Shown here: in pieces, positions 45,628-55,399 of the stretch
Numbering within the stretch: position 1 is the stretch's first letter
How the letters are laid out: each line of letters starts with the position of its first letter
Origin: DATIXJ01 sp963714795
Lineage (GTDB): Bacteria > Bacteroidota > Ignavibacteria > UBA10030 > SZUA-254
Reading direction: 5' to 3'
Assembly: GCA_963714795.1 (NCBI GenBank)
Contig: CAVQPS010000008.1
Coordinates: 496,001 to 560,000, forward strand
Length of the DNA: 64,000 nucleotides
The notes under the pieces: generated by a model
What the model was told of the DNA's origin: nothing
Databases searched by the model: none
What the model saw: only the letters and a program-made list of their open reading frames with translations
Position numbers and translations under genes: made by a program

Positions 45628-46167
45628 ATGCTGGAAGGTGCGCGGGCATATATGGGATTGCAGTTTGCGAAATTTCAATTCCGCAACGAAATCGATCATG
45701 TACAGACACTGACACAATTTTTTAACGGTGCCGGAAATATTCTTCTTCTGTTGCCTGATTCCTATGAAGATGCGGCAATGGCAAGCGATGCCGTATCGGC
45801 AATTCTAAAAAACCGGGAGGATGTTCACCTCACTGTCGTGAGCTCCGGTACGCGTGAAACTTCTCTCTCAACGTTTCTGCATAGCCGTGTGATCCGGACG
45901 GGACCGGCAGATCTGAACAGGTTCTTCCTTCCTAAAAAATCTTTACTCCAGCATGTGCTCGATCGATCGTACGACGTTGCGGTCGATTTGAATCTTGACT
46001 TCGTCCTACTTACTGCGTATATTTGCAAAGCATCTCACGCGCCCGTGCGTGTGGGATGTGTGCATCAAACGGCTGACACATTTTTTAATGTGCAGTTGAA
46101 GTTCGATGCATCACAAGCGTCACAAATAATCTTTAAACAATTTGCTTCACGATTGGCAATGTTTTAA
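45628..46167 (+). CDS. Hypothetical protein, possibly glycosyltransferase-9-like fragment (DUF6913-like)
   Basis: 179 residues. The segments NILLLLPDSYEDAAMASDAV and RSYDVAVDLNLDFVLLTAYI recall the N-terminal Rossmann domain of heptosyltransferases (GT9) and short Bacteroidota proteins of the DUF6913 type. It is about half the length of a GT9 enzyme and lacks the nucleotide-sugar domain, so transferase activity is doubtful. It follows ligA by 5 bases and precedes a STAS gene. Confidence 0.6.
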   Translation: MLEGARAYMGLQFAKFQFRNEIDHVQTLTQFFNGAGNILLLLPDSYEDAAMASDAVSAILKNREDVHLTVVSSGTRETSLSTFLHSRVIRTGPADLNRFFLPKKSLLQHVLDRSYDVAVDLNLDFVLLTAYICKASHAPVRVGCVHQTADTFFNVQLKFDASQASQIIFKQFASRLAMF

Positions 46168-46187
46168 AACTTTTTCAAGACGAATCC

Positions 46188-46523
46188 ATGAACTTTGAAA
46201 TCAAAAAAAACGATAAAGCAACAATACTCAAACTCCACGTCCGGAAACTGGATGCGACCGTTACCCCGGAATTGAAAGCAGAACTCCTCGTTCTCTGTAA
46301 ACCGAAGGCATGTGCCAAATTGGTTATCGATATGACCGAGGTTCAGTTTTGCGACAGTAGCGGCTTAAGCGCATTGCTTATTGCCGACCGCGCCATGCGC
46401 GAACACGGCGGGGCTGTCCATCTTGTCCATATTCATAAAAAAGTTCTTGATCTGATGAAGATTTCTCAGTTAGACCGTATCTTCACCATTAACACCAAGA
46501 TTGAAGAAGCCGTTAACTCGTAA
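46188..46523 (+). CDS. STAS-domain anti-sigma factor antagonist
   Basis: 111 residues, a single STAS domain. LVIDMTEVQFCDSSGLSALLIAD carries the DSSG signature whose serine is the usual phosphorylation site in partner switching. It is a candidate substrate for the PP2C phosphatase encoded at 8158-10671. A cognate kinase (RsbW/SpoIIAB type) is not in the window. Confidence 0.88.
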   Translation: MNFEIKKNDKATILKLHVRKLDATVTPELKAELLVLCKPKACAKLVIDMTEVQFCDSSGLSALLIADRAMREHGGAVHLVHIHKKVLDLMKISQLDRIFTINTKIEEAVNS

Positions 46524-46568
46524 CGCCGGTTTTGTGCCTATTCTCCGCACACTCTTGTCAAGAGCGTA

Positions 46569-48029
46569 ATGGGGTTTACTTCCCTCGATTATCTCATCGT
46601 GGTCATTTATCTTGTCGGGGTCACCGTCGCCGGTACATGGATTGCCGGTCGACAGAAAACTTCACGGGATTATTTTCTGGGCGGTAAAAAACTGTCGTGG
46701 TGGTCGGTTGGATTTTCCATTGTTGCGAGCGAAACCAGCACGCTGACATTTATCAGCATTCCCGGTCTTGCCTATAAAGGCGACATGCATTTTCTTCAGG
46801 TTGCTGTCGGATACTTTATCGGCAGGATTCTGGTGAGTATGATTTTTATTCCTGCCTATTATAAAGGCGATCTTGAGACAGCGTACGATTTCCTCGGTAA
46901 ACGTTTCGGGTTGAGTTTGCGGAAATTTACCTCGTTGGTTTTTATTGTCACGCGCGTTCTCGCTTCCGGTGTTCGTCTTTTTGCAACCGCCATTCCCGTT
47001 CATCTCATTACCGGATTTGATTATACGACAAGTATTTGCATTATCGGTTTTTGTACACTGCTCTATACATATCTCGGCGGATTGAAAGCCGTTGTCGCCA
47101 TGGATGTGGTTCAATTGTTTATCTATCTCACCGGTGCGCTGATTTCGATGGTGTTAATTCTTCATCACCTTCCGAATGGGTGGAGTGACGTCGTGCAGAG
47201 TGCAACTGCGGGCGGAATCAACAAATTTGAAATATTTAATCTTCAGTGGGGAAATGGCTTTCTGGATTTTCTTTCTTCTCCCTATACATTATTGGGCGGT
47301 TTGATCGGCGGAACATTTCTCACGATGGCTTCGCATGGAACGGATCAATTACTTGTCCAGCGGTTGCTGGGTTGTTCCTCGAAGCGGGACAGCCAGCGTG
47401 CACTCCTCCTTGACGCAACATTTATCGTCATTCAATTCGCTTTCTTTTTAATTCTCGGACTCTGTCTTTTTGCTTTTTATCACGGAGCCGGATTCCAGCA
47501 ACTTGGATTGCATTCGTCGGATGAAATCTTCCCGAAATTTATTGTCGAAAACCTGCCGACAGGGCTTGCCGGAATCCTTATTGCCGGCGTGCTTGCTTCG
47601 GCGATGGGAAGTTTGTCTTCATCGATCAGTTCTCTGGCTTCTGCGACCTATCTTGATCTCTTTAAGATGACTTCCCGCGGGAAGGCACTGACGGAACAGA
47701 AAGAACTATGGTGGTCGCATTCCTTCACGCTTCTGTGGGGAGTTTTATTGATCGGCGGTGCGATGCTCTTTACCGATACGAAAAGCGCCGTCGTGGAACT
47801 GGGACTGAAAATCGCCTCGGTGACCTACGGCGGGCTGCTCGGTACTTTTTTTCTTGGCTTATTTTTCAAACAAACCACACAACGGGATGCATTCTTCGGT
47901 TTTAGTGCAGGATTGTTGGCGATGATTGCCGTGTTGTGCTGGACAAATATCGATTTTACCTGGCATACGGTAATCGGTTGTATGGCAACACTGATCGTCG
48001 GCAATCTTGTATCGTTCGTTAAATCATGA
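46569..48029 (+). CDS. Sodium:solute symporter (SSS) family transporter
   Basis: 486 residues with about 13 transmembrane helices. The N-terminal DYLIVVIYLVGVTVAGTWIAG, RTSRDYFLGG-like QKTSRDYFLGGKKLSWW, and ASETSTLTFISIPGLAY are family signatures including part of the sodium site. The conserved SHGTDQLLVQRLL follows. Substrate (sugar, amino acid or carboxylate) is not predictable. It is followed by a second SSS gene after 29 bases. Confidence 0.9.
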   Translation: MGFTSLDYLIVVIYLVGVTVAGTWIAGRQKTSRDYFLGGKKLSWWSVGFSIVASETSTLTFISIPGLAYKGDMHFLQVAVGYFIGRILVSMIFIPAYYKGDLETAYDFLGKRFGLSLRKFTSLVFIVTRVLASGVRLFATAIPVHLITGFDYTTSICIIGFCTLLYTYLGGLKAVVAMDVVQLFIYLTGALISMVLILHHLPNGWSDVVQSATAGGINKFEIFNLQWGNGFLDFLSSPYTLLGGLIGGTFLTMASHGTDQLLVQRLLGCSSKRDSQRALLLDATFIVIQFAFFLILGLCLFAFYHGAGFQQLGLHSSDEIFPKFIVENLPTGLAGILIAGVLASAMGSLSSSISSLASATYLDLFKMTSRGKALTEQKELWWSHSFTLLWGVLLIGGAMLFTDTKSAVVELGLKIASVTYGGLLGTFFLGLFFKQTTQRDAFFGFSAGLLAMIAVLCWTNIDFTWHTVIGCMATLIVGNLVSFVKS

Positions 48030-48058
48030 TTTTTCCATCATAACAATCGGATAATACT

Positions 48059-49840
48059 ATGCAGCTTACTTACGTCGATTGGTCTGTGATAGCACTCTAT
48101 TTTCTTTTCAATCTCGTCATCGGATTGTATTTTCGGAAACGCGCCACCAAAAGCGTCAGCGATTTTTTTATCTCCGGAAGAAATGTCACCTGGTGGCTTG
48201 CCGGAACATCGATGGTCGCAACGACGTTTGCCGCCGATACGCCTCTGGCTGTGACGGGACTTGTTGCACGGTATGGCATCGCCGGCAACTGGCTCTGGTG
48301 GAGTATGTTGTTCAGCGGCATGCTGACCGTTTTCTTTTATGCACGGTTATGGCGGCGTGCCGGCGTGCTGACCGATGTCGAATTCGCGGAAATCCGGTAC
48401 AGCGGCAAGCCGGCAACATTTCTGAGAGGGTTCCGGGCGCTCTATCTCGGTTTACCGATCAATTTGATTATCATGGGATGGGTGAATCTTGCAATCGTCA
48501 AAATCATGATGCCGGTTCTCGGTGTAACCAAATTGGAAGCTCTTTTGATTGCTCTCGGCATGATGGCCGTGACCGCATCGATCTCGACATTGTCCGGATT
48601 GTGGGGAGTGTTGTGGACGGATCTTTTTCAATTTGTGTTGAAAATGGGAATGGTGATTCTTCTTGCCGTCGTTGCCGTCAATGCTGTCGGCGGATTGGGT
48701 CCGTTAAAAGAACAACTCCTTCAACTGGAAACGCGTCGCGGCAGTTCCGGTTCTGTGCTTTCATTTTGGCCGGATCTTAATTCGACGTGGATGCCGTTCA
48801 TCACGTTTTTTGTCTACATCGCGGTGAACTGGTGGGCATCGTGGTATCCCGGTGCTGAACCGGGCGGCGGCGGATATGTTGCACAGCGGATTTTTTCCGC
48901 GAAGAATGAAAAACATTCTCTGCTGGCAACGCTCTGGTTCAATATCGCGCATTATGCGCTGCGTCCCTGGCCATGGATCCTGGTTGCGCTCGTTGCCATG
49001 GTGCGGTATCAGAACGATCCGGCATTTGCCGCCGATCCCGAATCCGGTTATGTGCGCGTGCTTATTTCCGATCTGCCCGCATATTGCCGCGGGCTAATGA
49101 TTGCCGCATTCGCGGCCGCGTATATGTCGACCATCGGTACACAACTCAATTGGGGTGCGAGCTATTTGGTGAATGATGTGTACAAACGATTTATGAAAAA
49201 AAATAAAGAAGAAAAACATTACGTTTCCGTTGCACAAATAATGACGATCATGTTGATGCTGCTCTCGGCCGTTGTGACATATTTCATGGGATCGATTGAA
49301 GGAGCATGGAAGCTTTTGATTGCGCTTGGCGCCGGAACCGGCCTCGTCTATATTCTGCGATGGTTTTGGTGGCGTATTAATGCGTGGAGCGAAATTTCGG
49401 CCATGGCCGGAGCGTTCATCACGTCGCTTTCGTTGCAATATATTTTTCATTTTGATGAAGGCAAGCCGCAGGAGTTCGCCTATATTCTCCTGATCACCAC
49501 AGCGGTCACAACGGCAATCTGGCTTTCAGCGACATTTCTTACAAAACCGGAACCGCAGGAAATTCTTCTTGCGTTTTACCGGCGTGTGAGGCCAAGCGCT
49601 GCATTGTGGCAGCCGGTCGCGCGTGAAGCTCCCGATATTATTCCGCAAAAGGACGGTTTATTCAACCTGGTCGACTGGTTGTGCGGTGTTGCGATGATTT
49701 ATGCATTCCTATTCGGTGCCGGAAAAATTATCTTCGGAGAAAATCTTATCGGCTCGATTTTTCTTGCCGCCGGAATCCTCTTTGGCTTTGTCATTTATCG
49801 CGATCTGAACCGGAGAGGATGGGAGCAGCTTGCCAAATGA
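48059..49840 (+). CDS. Sodium:solute symporter (SSS) family transporter, long form
   Basis: 593 residues, about 14 transmembrane helices and a C-terminal extension. RKRATKSVSDFFISGRNVTWW, STMVATTFAADTPLAV-like SMVATTFAADTPLA, and GYVAQRIFSAKNEKHS are family motifs. It differs clearly from the preceding SSS protein and is not a recent duplicate. Members of this longer subgroup occur in Bacteroidota; substrates are unknown. Both probably share a transcript. Confidence 0.88.
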   Translation: MQLTYVDWSVIALYFLFNLVIGLYFRKRATKSVSDFFISGRNVTWWLAGTSMVATTFAADTPLAVTGLVARYGIAGNWLWWSMLFSGMLTVFFYARLWRRAGVLTDVEFAEIRYSGKPATFLRGFRALYLGLPINLIIMGWVNLAIVKIMMPVLGVTKLEALLIALGMMAVTASISTLSGLWGVLWTDLFQFVLKMGMVILLAVVAVNAVGGLGPLKEQLLQLETRRGSSGSVLSFWPDLNSTWMPFITFFVYIAVNWWASWYPGAEPGGGGYVAQRIFSAKNEKHSLLATLWFNIAHYALRPWPWILVALVAMVRYQNDPAFAADPESGYVRVLISDLPAYCRGLMIAAFAAAYMSTIGTQLNWGASYLVNDVYKRFMKKNKEEKHYVSVAQIMTIMLMLLSAVVTYFMGSIEGAWKLLIALGAGTGLVYILRWFWWRINAWSEISAMAGAFITSLSLQYIFHFDEGKPQEFAYILLITTAVTTAIWLSATFLTKPEPQEILLAFYRRVRPSAALWQPVAREAPDIIPQKDGLFNLVDWLCGVAMIYAFLFGAGKIIFGENLIGSIFLAAGILFGFVIYRDLNRRGWEQLAK

Positions 49841-49888
49841 GATTGATAGTATCATCGCCGATGACCAGAGTGTTGCAATAACATCAAC

Positions 49889-49920
49889 CTTGACAAAGTG
49901 CATAAAAAATGATATGTTTT
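49889..49920 (+). promoter_or_regulatory. Bacteroidetes-type promoter for grpE-dnaJ
   Basis: CTTG at 49889-49892, a 20-base spacer and TATGTTTT at 49913-49920, 22 bases before the ATG at 49943. No CIRCE heat-shock operator is visible. Confidence 0.65.
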
Positions 49921-49942
49921 ATGGATGAGGTAGTACATTTTA

Positions 49943-50572
49943 ATGATGAGGTTCACTATTAACGATAAAATGGAAGAAGATCGAACAATCGATAAGCAAG
50001 AGCCGGTTGCAGAACAGAATGAACCGCCGAAGCAAATTCCCGAGCTCACCGAGATGGATATGCTCAGCGCGAAGATCGTTGAGCTGGAAACTGCCGTCAA
50101 TCAATTTAAAGATCAATTGCTCCGAAAAGCCGCCGAATTTGAAAACTATAAGAAACGAACGGAGTCCGATTATGGTTCGATCATTAAATTTTCCAACGAA
50201 GAATTGATCGGAAAACTGCTTCCGGTGCTCGACGATTTCGAGCGTTCCCTGAAAGCAAAAAAGGAAACGAATGCTCAATCTGCCGGTGAGGCAGGAAATG
50301 TTTTTGTCCAGGCGCTGGAATTGATATCCAGCAAATTCAAAAAAATTCTTGAAGCACAGGGGCTGAAACATTTTGATGTTGTCGGAATGCCGTTCGATCC
50401 GCAGCTTCACGATGCTCTCTTGCAGATGCCCAAAAATGATGTCCCGCCGCATACGGTTATCCAGGAAGTGGAAAAGGGATACATGTTGCATGACAAAGTG
50501 CTTCGTCATGCGCGTGTGATCGTTTCTTCGGATGTTGCGGAAGAACCGCCGGCGGATTCCGAACAATTATAA
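49943..50572 (+). CDS. grpE: Nucleotide exchange factor GrpE
   Basis: Releases ADP from DnaK in the chaperone cycle. 209 residues: an acidic N-terminal tail, a long coiled coil (MLSAKIVELETAVNQFKDQLL RKAAEF region, about 45-80) and the beta domain with the family signature near the C-terminus (VIQEVEKGYMLHDKVLRHARVIVS). It is followed 15 bases later by dnaJ; dnaK is not in the window. Confidence 0.95.
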   Translation: MMRFTINDKMEEDRTIDKQEPVAEQNEPPKQIPELTEMDMLSAKIVELETAVNQFKDQLLRKAAEFENYKKRTESDYGSIIKFSNEELIGKLLPVLDDFERSLKAKKETNAQSAGEAGNVFVQALELISSKFKKILEAQGLKHFDVVGMPFDPQLHDALLQMPKNDVPPHTVIQEVEKGYMLHDKVLRHARVIVSSDVAEEPPADSEQL

Positions 50573-50587
50573 TACGAATCGAGATTC

Positions 50588-51763
50588 ATGTCAAAAAAAG
50601 ATTATTACGAAATTTTAGAAATTACCCGATCGGCAAATCAGGATGAAATCAAAAAAGCGTACAGGAAAGCGGCGCTGAAATATCATCCCGATCGCAATCC
50701 GAATAATAAAGAAGCGGAAGAAAAATTCAAGGAAGCTGCCGAAGCGTACGAAGTGCTGAGCGATTCGAGTAAACGCCAGCGGTACGATCAATTCGGTCAT
50801 GAAGGAGTCCGCGCCGGTACCGACTACCACGGGTTCAATAACGTCAACGATATTTTTTCCAGTTTCAACGATATCTTCGGGTCGAATTTCGGCGGAAGTA
50901 TTTTTGAAGAAGTTTTTACGGGCGGTCGTCAGCGATCCCGTGGCAGAGCGCAAACCGGCATTCCCGGTTCTGATTTGAAAATCCGGTTGAAACTGACGCT
51001 GGAAGAAATCGGCTCCGGTGTCGAAAAGAAATTAAAGATCAAACGGTGGAAGCCGTGCGAAACGTGCGATGGCACCGGGGCGAAATCATCATCGTCAAGA
51101 ATTACCTGTCCGGTGTGCAACGGGACCGGTGAAACGCGCCAGGTTTCCCGATCGGTGTTCGGCCAATTTGTGAATATCACCACCTGTGCGAACTGCAATG
51201 GCGAAGGAAAAATCATCAAGGATCGGTGCCCGACCTGCGGCGGTGAAGGAAGAGTGCAGGGTGAGACGACGATCAAAGTGAATGTTCCTGCCGGTGTTTC
51301 CGAAGGAAATTATATTCCGCTTCACGGTCAGGGTAACGCCGGGCAACGTGGCGGACCACCCGGAGATTTGCTCGTCATCATCGAAGAAGAACACCATTCG
51401 CTGTTTGTTCGGAACGGTGAAGATGTCATTCTCGATATTCTGGTCAGCTTTCCGGAAGTGGTGATGGGCACCGAGATTGAAATTCCGACATTGGAAGGCC
51501 GCGCACGGCTGAAGATCGATGCCGGGACGCAGTCCGGAAAAATTCTCCGGATGCGCGGAAAAGGAATTCCGCATCTCAATAACGGCAGCCGCGGCGATCA
51601 ATTGATACGCGTCAATGTATTTATTCCCACGCATCTGTCGAAAGAAGAAAAAGAGCTATTAAAGAACCTTTCGAAGAGTGACAACATGAAACCGAAAGAA
51701 GGCGATCGGTCGGCACATTCGGATAAAAGTTTTTTTGAGAAAATGAAGAATATCTTTTCGTAA
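50588..51763 (+). CDS. dnaJ: Chaperone protein DnaJ
   Basis: Co-chaperone that stimulates DnaK. 391 residues: J domain with YHPDRN, a Gly/Phe-rich segment (about 75-120), four CXXCXGXG zinc repeats (CETCDGTG, CPVCNGTG, CANCNGEG, CPTCGGEG) and the C-terminal substrate domains. All zinc cysteines are present. Cotranscribed with grpE. Confidence 0.97.
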   Translation: MSKKDYYEILEITRSANQDEIKKAYRKAALKYHPDRNPNNKEAEEKFKEAAEAYEVLSDSSKRQRYDQFGHEGVRAGTDYHGFNNVNDIFSSFNDIFGSNFGGSIFEEVFTGGRQRSRGRAQTGIPGSDLKIRLKLTLEEIGSGVEKKLKIKRWKPCETCDGTGAKSSSSRITCPVCNGTGETRQVSRSVFGQFVNITTCANCNGEGKIIKDRCPTCGGEGRVQGETTIKVNVPAGVSEGNYIPLHGQGNAGQRGGPPGDLLVIIEEEHHSLFVRNGEDVILDILVSFPEVVMGTEIEIPTLEGRARLKIDAGTQSGKILRMRGKGIPHLNNGSRGDQLIRVNVFIPTHLSKEEKELLKNLSKSDNMKPKEGDRSAHSDKSFFEKMKNIFS

Positions 51764-51781
51764 AGAACCTCGGGGGAGGAT

Positions 51782-52267
51782 GTGATAAGGTTCATGAACC
51801 CGTTTATGAACGGGCTCAAAAAATTTAACCGGCAATTCGGTTTTACGGCCACGGAAAGTAAAGTTGTTTTGTTCCTCGTGGCGGCATTTGTTGCAGGACT
51901 GGGAATTAAGATTATACGGTCATCGGTTCACCCTGTTCGTTCGTTCGATTATTCCGCTTCAGATTCGGAATTTGCAGCACGATCTGCCCGGATCGGACAG
52001 CCCGATTCGGCGGCTGAGGATAGTTCGGTTGTCTCTGCCGATTCGTTTCAAATTTCGTCATCCGTTCATCGGGTCGTGAATATCAATACGGCATCGAAAG
52101 AAGAATTCATCGGTCTACCCGGAATCGGTGAGGCAATGGCTTTACGCATTGTGAAATACCGCGAACAGCACGGCCCGTTTACGTCGGTTGACGATCTGTC
52201 TCATGTCAAAGGCATCGGAAGAAAAAAACTTGAAAAGATTATTCCTGTGTGTACGGTCGGAAAATAA
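51782..52267 (+). CDS. ComEA-like helix-hairpin-helix DNA-binding protein
   Basis: About 161 residues. One transmembrane helix (about 28-46), a low-complexity linker rich in Ser and Asp, and a C-terminal (HhH)2 domain: VNINTASKEEFIGLPGIGEAMALRIVKYREQHG and LSHVKGIGRKKLEKI in part. This matches ComEA-type proteins that bind incoming DNA during uptake, or short HhH proteins of unknown role. The start is unsettled: the GTG at 51782 sits only 2 bases after GGGGGAGG, while the ATG at 51794 is 14 bases away. Confidence 0.8.
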   Translation: MIRFMNPFMNGLKKFNRQFGFTATESKVVLFLVAAFVAGLGIKIIRSSVHPVRSFDYSASDSEFAARSARIGQPDSAAEDSSVVSADSFQISSSVHRVVNINTASKEEFIGLPGIGEAMALRIVKYREQHGPFTSVDDLSHVKGIGRKKLEKIIPVCTVGK

Positions 52268-52270
52268 TGT

Positions 52271-53137
52271 ATGAGTAAAGAATATGTGGCCGGTATCAGC
52301 GTCAGTAACCGGCAATTTCAAATCGGGGTCTTCGAAATACGCGATCAAAAACGCGTCCTGTTGCGTTCTGAAATACATGACCGGAACGATGCTTCGCCAT
52401 TTTGGTTTTTAAGCGAAATTGACCGCTCGTCGAAAATATTCAAACATGTCTCTAAAATTTCTGTCGCGCTCGATTCGTCAACGGTCATTGTTCATTCTTT
52501 TCCGGTCGATACATCTCTTACACAAAAAGAACAACAGGAACATGTTCGTTGGGAGTTTTCGAATATCATCACCGGGTATAATCCCGAACAGTATGTTGTC
52601 GATATTCGTGTGTTGAAAACTCATATGCGGGAACAAACGGCGGAAATTCTTGCCATTGCCGTACAGCGTCAGCATATCGTGGACATGCAGAAATTAATTA
52701 CTGCGCGCGGATTGAACGTCGGGCTTATCGATACCGTTTATTTTGCATCCGAATATACTTTGCTCGCCAATTATCCGGAAGCCAAAACGAAATGTGTTGA
52801 ACTCGTTGTGATGAACGGCGACCGTATGGATATCGGATGGTATATGAGCGGTCGGCTGATGAGTTTTATTTCGACAACGGGATCTGAACCTGATAAAGAC
52901 ATAAAAAAGATTCAAAACCGGCAGGCCGACTTTTCTATTGCGGAAGTTTTTTATTGCTGTCCGGTGAGTGTCGTCGAACGATTGCGGCTCAAGCACAAAG
53001 CATCCGGAATTCCCATGAGGGTGATCGACCCGTTTCACCGGCTGGTCACGAAGAGCTTGTGGAGGACTTCCCGTCCGAAAGATGGCAGTGACTTCATGCT
53101 GGCCGCCTGTGCAGGCATCGCTCTTCAATCACGATGA
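52271..53137 (+). CDS. PilM-like actin-fold protein
   Basis: 288 residues. The sequence has the alternating strand pattern of actin-like ATPases (VAGISVSNRQFQIGVFEI at the start, SVALDSSTVIVHSFPVDTSL next, then CVELVVMNGDRMDIGWYMSG) and the HVRWEFSNIITGYNPEQYVVD segment characteristic of PilM-type proteins in type IV pilus or secretion assembly. It is shorter than PilM (about 350) and no pilN/O/P genes follow, so the link to pili is inferred. It overlaps rsmD by 4 bases. Confidence 0.65.
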   Translation: MSKEYVAGISVSNRQFQIGVFEIRDQKRVLLRSEIHDRNDASPFWFLSEIDRSSKIFKHVSKISVALDSSTVIVHSFPVDTSLTQKEQQEHVRWEFSNIITGYNPEQYVVDIRVLKTHMREQTAEILAIAVQRQHIVDMQKLITARGLNVGLIDTVYFASEYTLLANYPEAKTKCVELVVMNGDRMDIGWYMSGRLMSFISTTGSEPDKDIKKIQNRQADFSIAEVFYCCPVSVVERLRLKHKASGIPMRVIDPFHRLVTKSLWRTSRPKDGSDFMLAACAGIALQSR

Positions 53138-53682
53138 GAATTATTTCCGGTAAATATAAAGGGAGAATTCTCGACTCCGTGCCCGACCGAACTGTTCGCC
53201 CGGCGATGGGACGCGTGAAAGGAACGATTTTCAACATGCTGCAAAATCGTCTTAATCTCATTGACGCAGATGTTCTTGATTTGTTTGCCGGTACCGGTAG
53301 TTTAGGATTTGAAGCAATGAGCCGCGGCGCTGCACGCGTGGTCTTTGTCGATTCCGTGCCAGCGGTACTGGATGTCATCGAGGAAAATGCAACAATGCTC
53401 GGATGTCTCGATGCCTGCGATATCATTCAGGGATCTGCCGATGATTATGTGAGAAAAGCACGCGAATCGTTCGATCTTATTTTTGCGGATCCGCCGTATG
53501 CATTCAAGGATACGGAAAATATTCCGCAGGAGATATTTTCACGAAAGTTGCTCCGGAAAGAAGGATTTCTTATTATTGAACATGCCAAACAAACATCATT
53601 TCCTGAATCTCCGTTCTACCAGTCGGTCGAGCGGCGGGAATTCGGTAATACGCATGTGAGCTTTTTTACGTATCGTCCCTAA
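53134..53682 (+). CDS. rsmD: 16S rRNA (guanine(966)-N(2))-methyltransferase
   Basis: Methylates G966 of 16S rRNA in the assembled small subunit. 182 residues. MRIISGKYKGRIL starts the family, followed by RPAMGRVKGTIFNML, the SAM-binding LDLFAGTGSLGFEAMSRGA and the catalytic DPPY (FADPPYAF). It overlaps the pilM-like gene (ATGA) and precedes coaD, the common rsmD-coaD pairing. Confidence 0.94.
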   Translation: MRIISGKYKGRILDSVPDRTVRPAMGRVKGTIFNMLQNRLNLIDADVLDLFAGTGSLGFEAMSRGAARVVFVDSVPAVLDVIEENATMLGCLDACDIIQGSADDYVRKARESFDLIFADPPYAFKDTENIPQEIFSRKLLRKEGFLIIEHAKQTSFPESPFYQSVERREFGNTHVSFFTYRP

Positions 53683-53700
53683 TTTTTAAACCGGTGTGTC

Positions 53701-54189
53701 ATGAAAATTGCATTGTATCCTGGAACGTTCGATCCGGTTACGGTCGGGCATCTTGATGTCATTCAGCGGGCGAGAGATATATTCGACCATATCATCGTTA
53801 CCGTTGCACGCAACACGGCAAAACAGCCGCTCTTCACCGATGCTGAACGCGTTGCGATGATCCGTGATGCCGTCAAGCCGTATCGTAATGTGACGGTCGA
53901 AAGTTTTAACGGATTGCTCGTCTCGTTTGCGAAAAAAAAGAAAGCGACGTCCATTGTTCGCGGCTTGCGTGCGATATCCGATTTCGAATATGAATTTCAA
54001 ATGGCGCTGATGAACCGCAAACTGGATGATTCCATTACGACCGTCTTTTTGATGCCGCACGAACGGTATACGTATCTGAATTCCAGCATCGTTCGGGAAA
54101 TTGCGATGCTCGGCGGAGATATTTCCGAATTCGTTCCGCCGTCTGTTCGGCTTTTATTGTTGAAAAAAATCCGCTCGGTGAAAAAATAA
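53701..54189 (+). CDS. coaD: Phosphopantetheine adenylyltransferase
   Basis: Fourth step of coenzyme A synthesis: 4'-phosphopantetheine plus ATP to dephospho-CoA. 162 residues. The nucleotidyltransferase signature is LYPGTFDPVTVGHLDVI at the N-terminus. IVRGLRAISDFEYEFQMALMN and the C-terminal YLNSSIVREIAMLGGDI are diagnostic of CoaD. It follows rsmD by 18 bases. Confidence 0.97.
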   Translation: MKIALYPGTFDPVTVGHLDVIQRARDIFDHIIVTVARNTAKQPLFTDAERVAMIRDAVKPYRNVTVESFNGLLVSFAKKKKATSIVRGLRAISDFEYEFQMALMNRKLDDSITTVFLMPHERYTYLNSSIVREIAMLGGDISEFVPPSVRLLLLKKIRSVKK

Positions 54190-54196
54190 TATCTGC

Positions 54197-55399
54197 ATGA
54201 AAACTCTTTCTCTGAAAATCCAGCACATTGAAGAATCGCAGACACTGGCGTTCTCCCGGATCGTTGAAAAAATGAAGGCCGCGGGAATTGATGTCGTGAG
54301 TTTAAATACCGGTGAACCGGATTTTCCCACCCCGCCGCATGTGAAAATGGCTGCCATTCAGGCTATCGAGGAAAACTTCACGCATTATACGGCCAATCAA
54401 GGAATTCCGAAACTTATCGCGGCGATCATCTCGAAATTTGCCGTCGATAATGATCTGAATTTTGAACCGTCCCAGATTGTAGTTTCAACAGGAACAAAAC
54501 AAGCCATCTTCAATGCGCTTCAGGCGATTTGCAATCCCGGTGATGAGGTTGTCATCCCTGTGCCGTATTGGGTGAGCTACCCGGAAATGGTGAAGCTCGC
54601 CGATGCCCGCCCGGTCATCGTGCCGACAACGTTGGAGTCAGGTTTTAAAATGACACCGTTGCAGCTTCGTAAAGCAATCAATACGAAAACGAAAGCTTTA
54701 TTATTGAATTCTCCATCGAATCCAACCGGCAGTATGTATTCGCAGGGTGAGCTGGAAGAGTTTGCCGACATCATTGAGGAAACAGGAATTTTTGTGATCT
54801 CGGATGAAATTTATGAAAAAATCGTTTACAACGGTGCCAAGCATTTTAGCATCGGCAGCATCAAGCAAATCCGGGATCAGGTGATTACCGTTAACGGTGT
54901 ATCCAAAGCGTATGCAATGACCGGCTGGCGGATCGGATACCTCGGTGCATCGAATCAGGTTGCGGCAGCCGCTGCAAAAGTTCAGAGTCAGGTGACTTCC
55001 AATGCAAATTCGATCGCACAACGAGCCGCGATAGTCGCACTCTCCGCACCATCGAACGATGTCGATACGATGGTCACGGAATTCAAACGGCGAAGAGATT
55101 TTTTTATGGGAGAATGTGCGAAGATTCCCGGAATGGAAATCAGGGAACCGAAAGGTGCTTTCTATTTTTTCCCTTCCATGAAAGCGTTTATCGGGAAGAG
55201 AATCGATGGAGAGAGAATCAAGGATGATGATGATCTTTGCCGGTTCTTTTTGAATGACCAACAACTTGTCATGGTGCCCGGAATTGCGTTTGGTGCGAAA
55301 GATCATGTGAGGATTTCATTTGCCTCTTCGATGAAAGAATTGGAAAAAGCCGTTCAACGATTGAAAGAAGGGTGCAGGAAACTCCATGAAGGATTTTAG
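54197..55399 (+). CDS. aspC: Class I pyridoxal-phosphate aminotransferase (aspartate aminotransferase type)
   Basis: 400 residues, cytoplasmic. LNTGEPDFPTP at the N-terminus, NSPSNPTGSMYS, the ISDEIYEKIVY segment and the PLP-lysine region NGVSKAYAMTGWRIGY identify the aspartate aminotransferase (Ib) subgroup, which interconverts aspartate/2-oxoglutarate and oxaloacetate/glutamate. Exact specificity, e.g. also for prephenate, cannot be read. It follows coaD by 7 bases. Confidence 0.93.
   Translation: MKTLSLKIQHIEESQTLAFSRIVEKMKAAGIDVVSLNTGEPDFPTPPHVKMAAIQAIEENFTHYTANQGIPKLIAAIISKFAVDNDLNFEPSQIVVSTGTKQAIFNALQAICNPGDEVVIPVPYWVSYPEMVKLADARPVIVPTTLESGFKMTPLQLRKAINTKTKALLLNSPSNPTGSMYSQGELEEFADIIEETGIFVISDEIYEKIVYNGAKHFSIGSIKQIRDQVITVNGVSKAYAMTGWRIGYLGASNQVAAAAAKVQSQVTSNANSIAQRAAIVALSAPSNDVDTMVTEFKRRRDFFMGECAKIPGMEIREPKGAFYFFPSMKAFIGKRIDGERIKDDDDLCRFFLNDQQLVMVPGIAFGAKDHVRISFASSMKELEKAVQRLKEGCRKLHEGF

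Noticed and set aside
49861..49942. CIRCE operator before grpE
   Set aside because: The inverted GCACTC-N9-GAGTGC pattern is absent.
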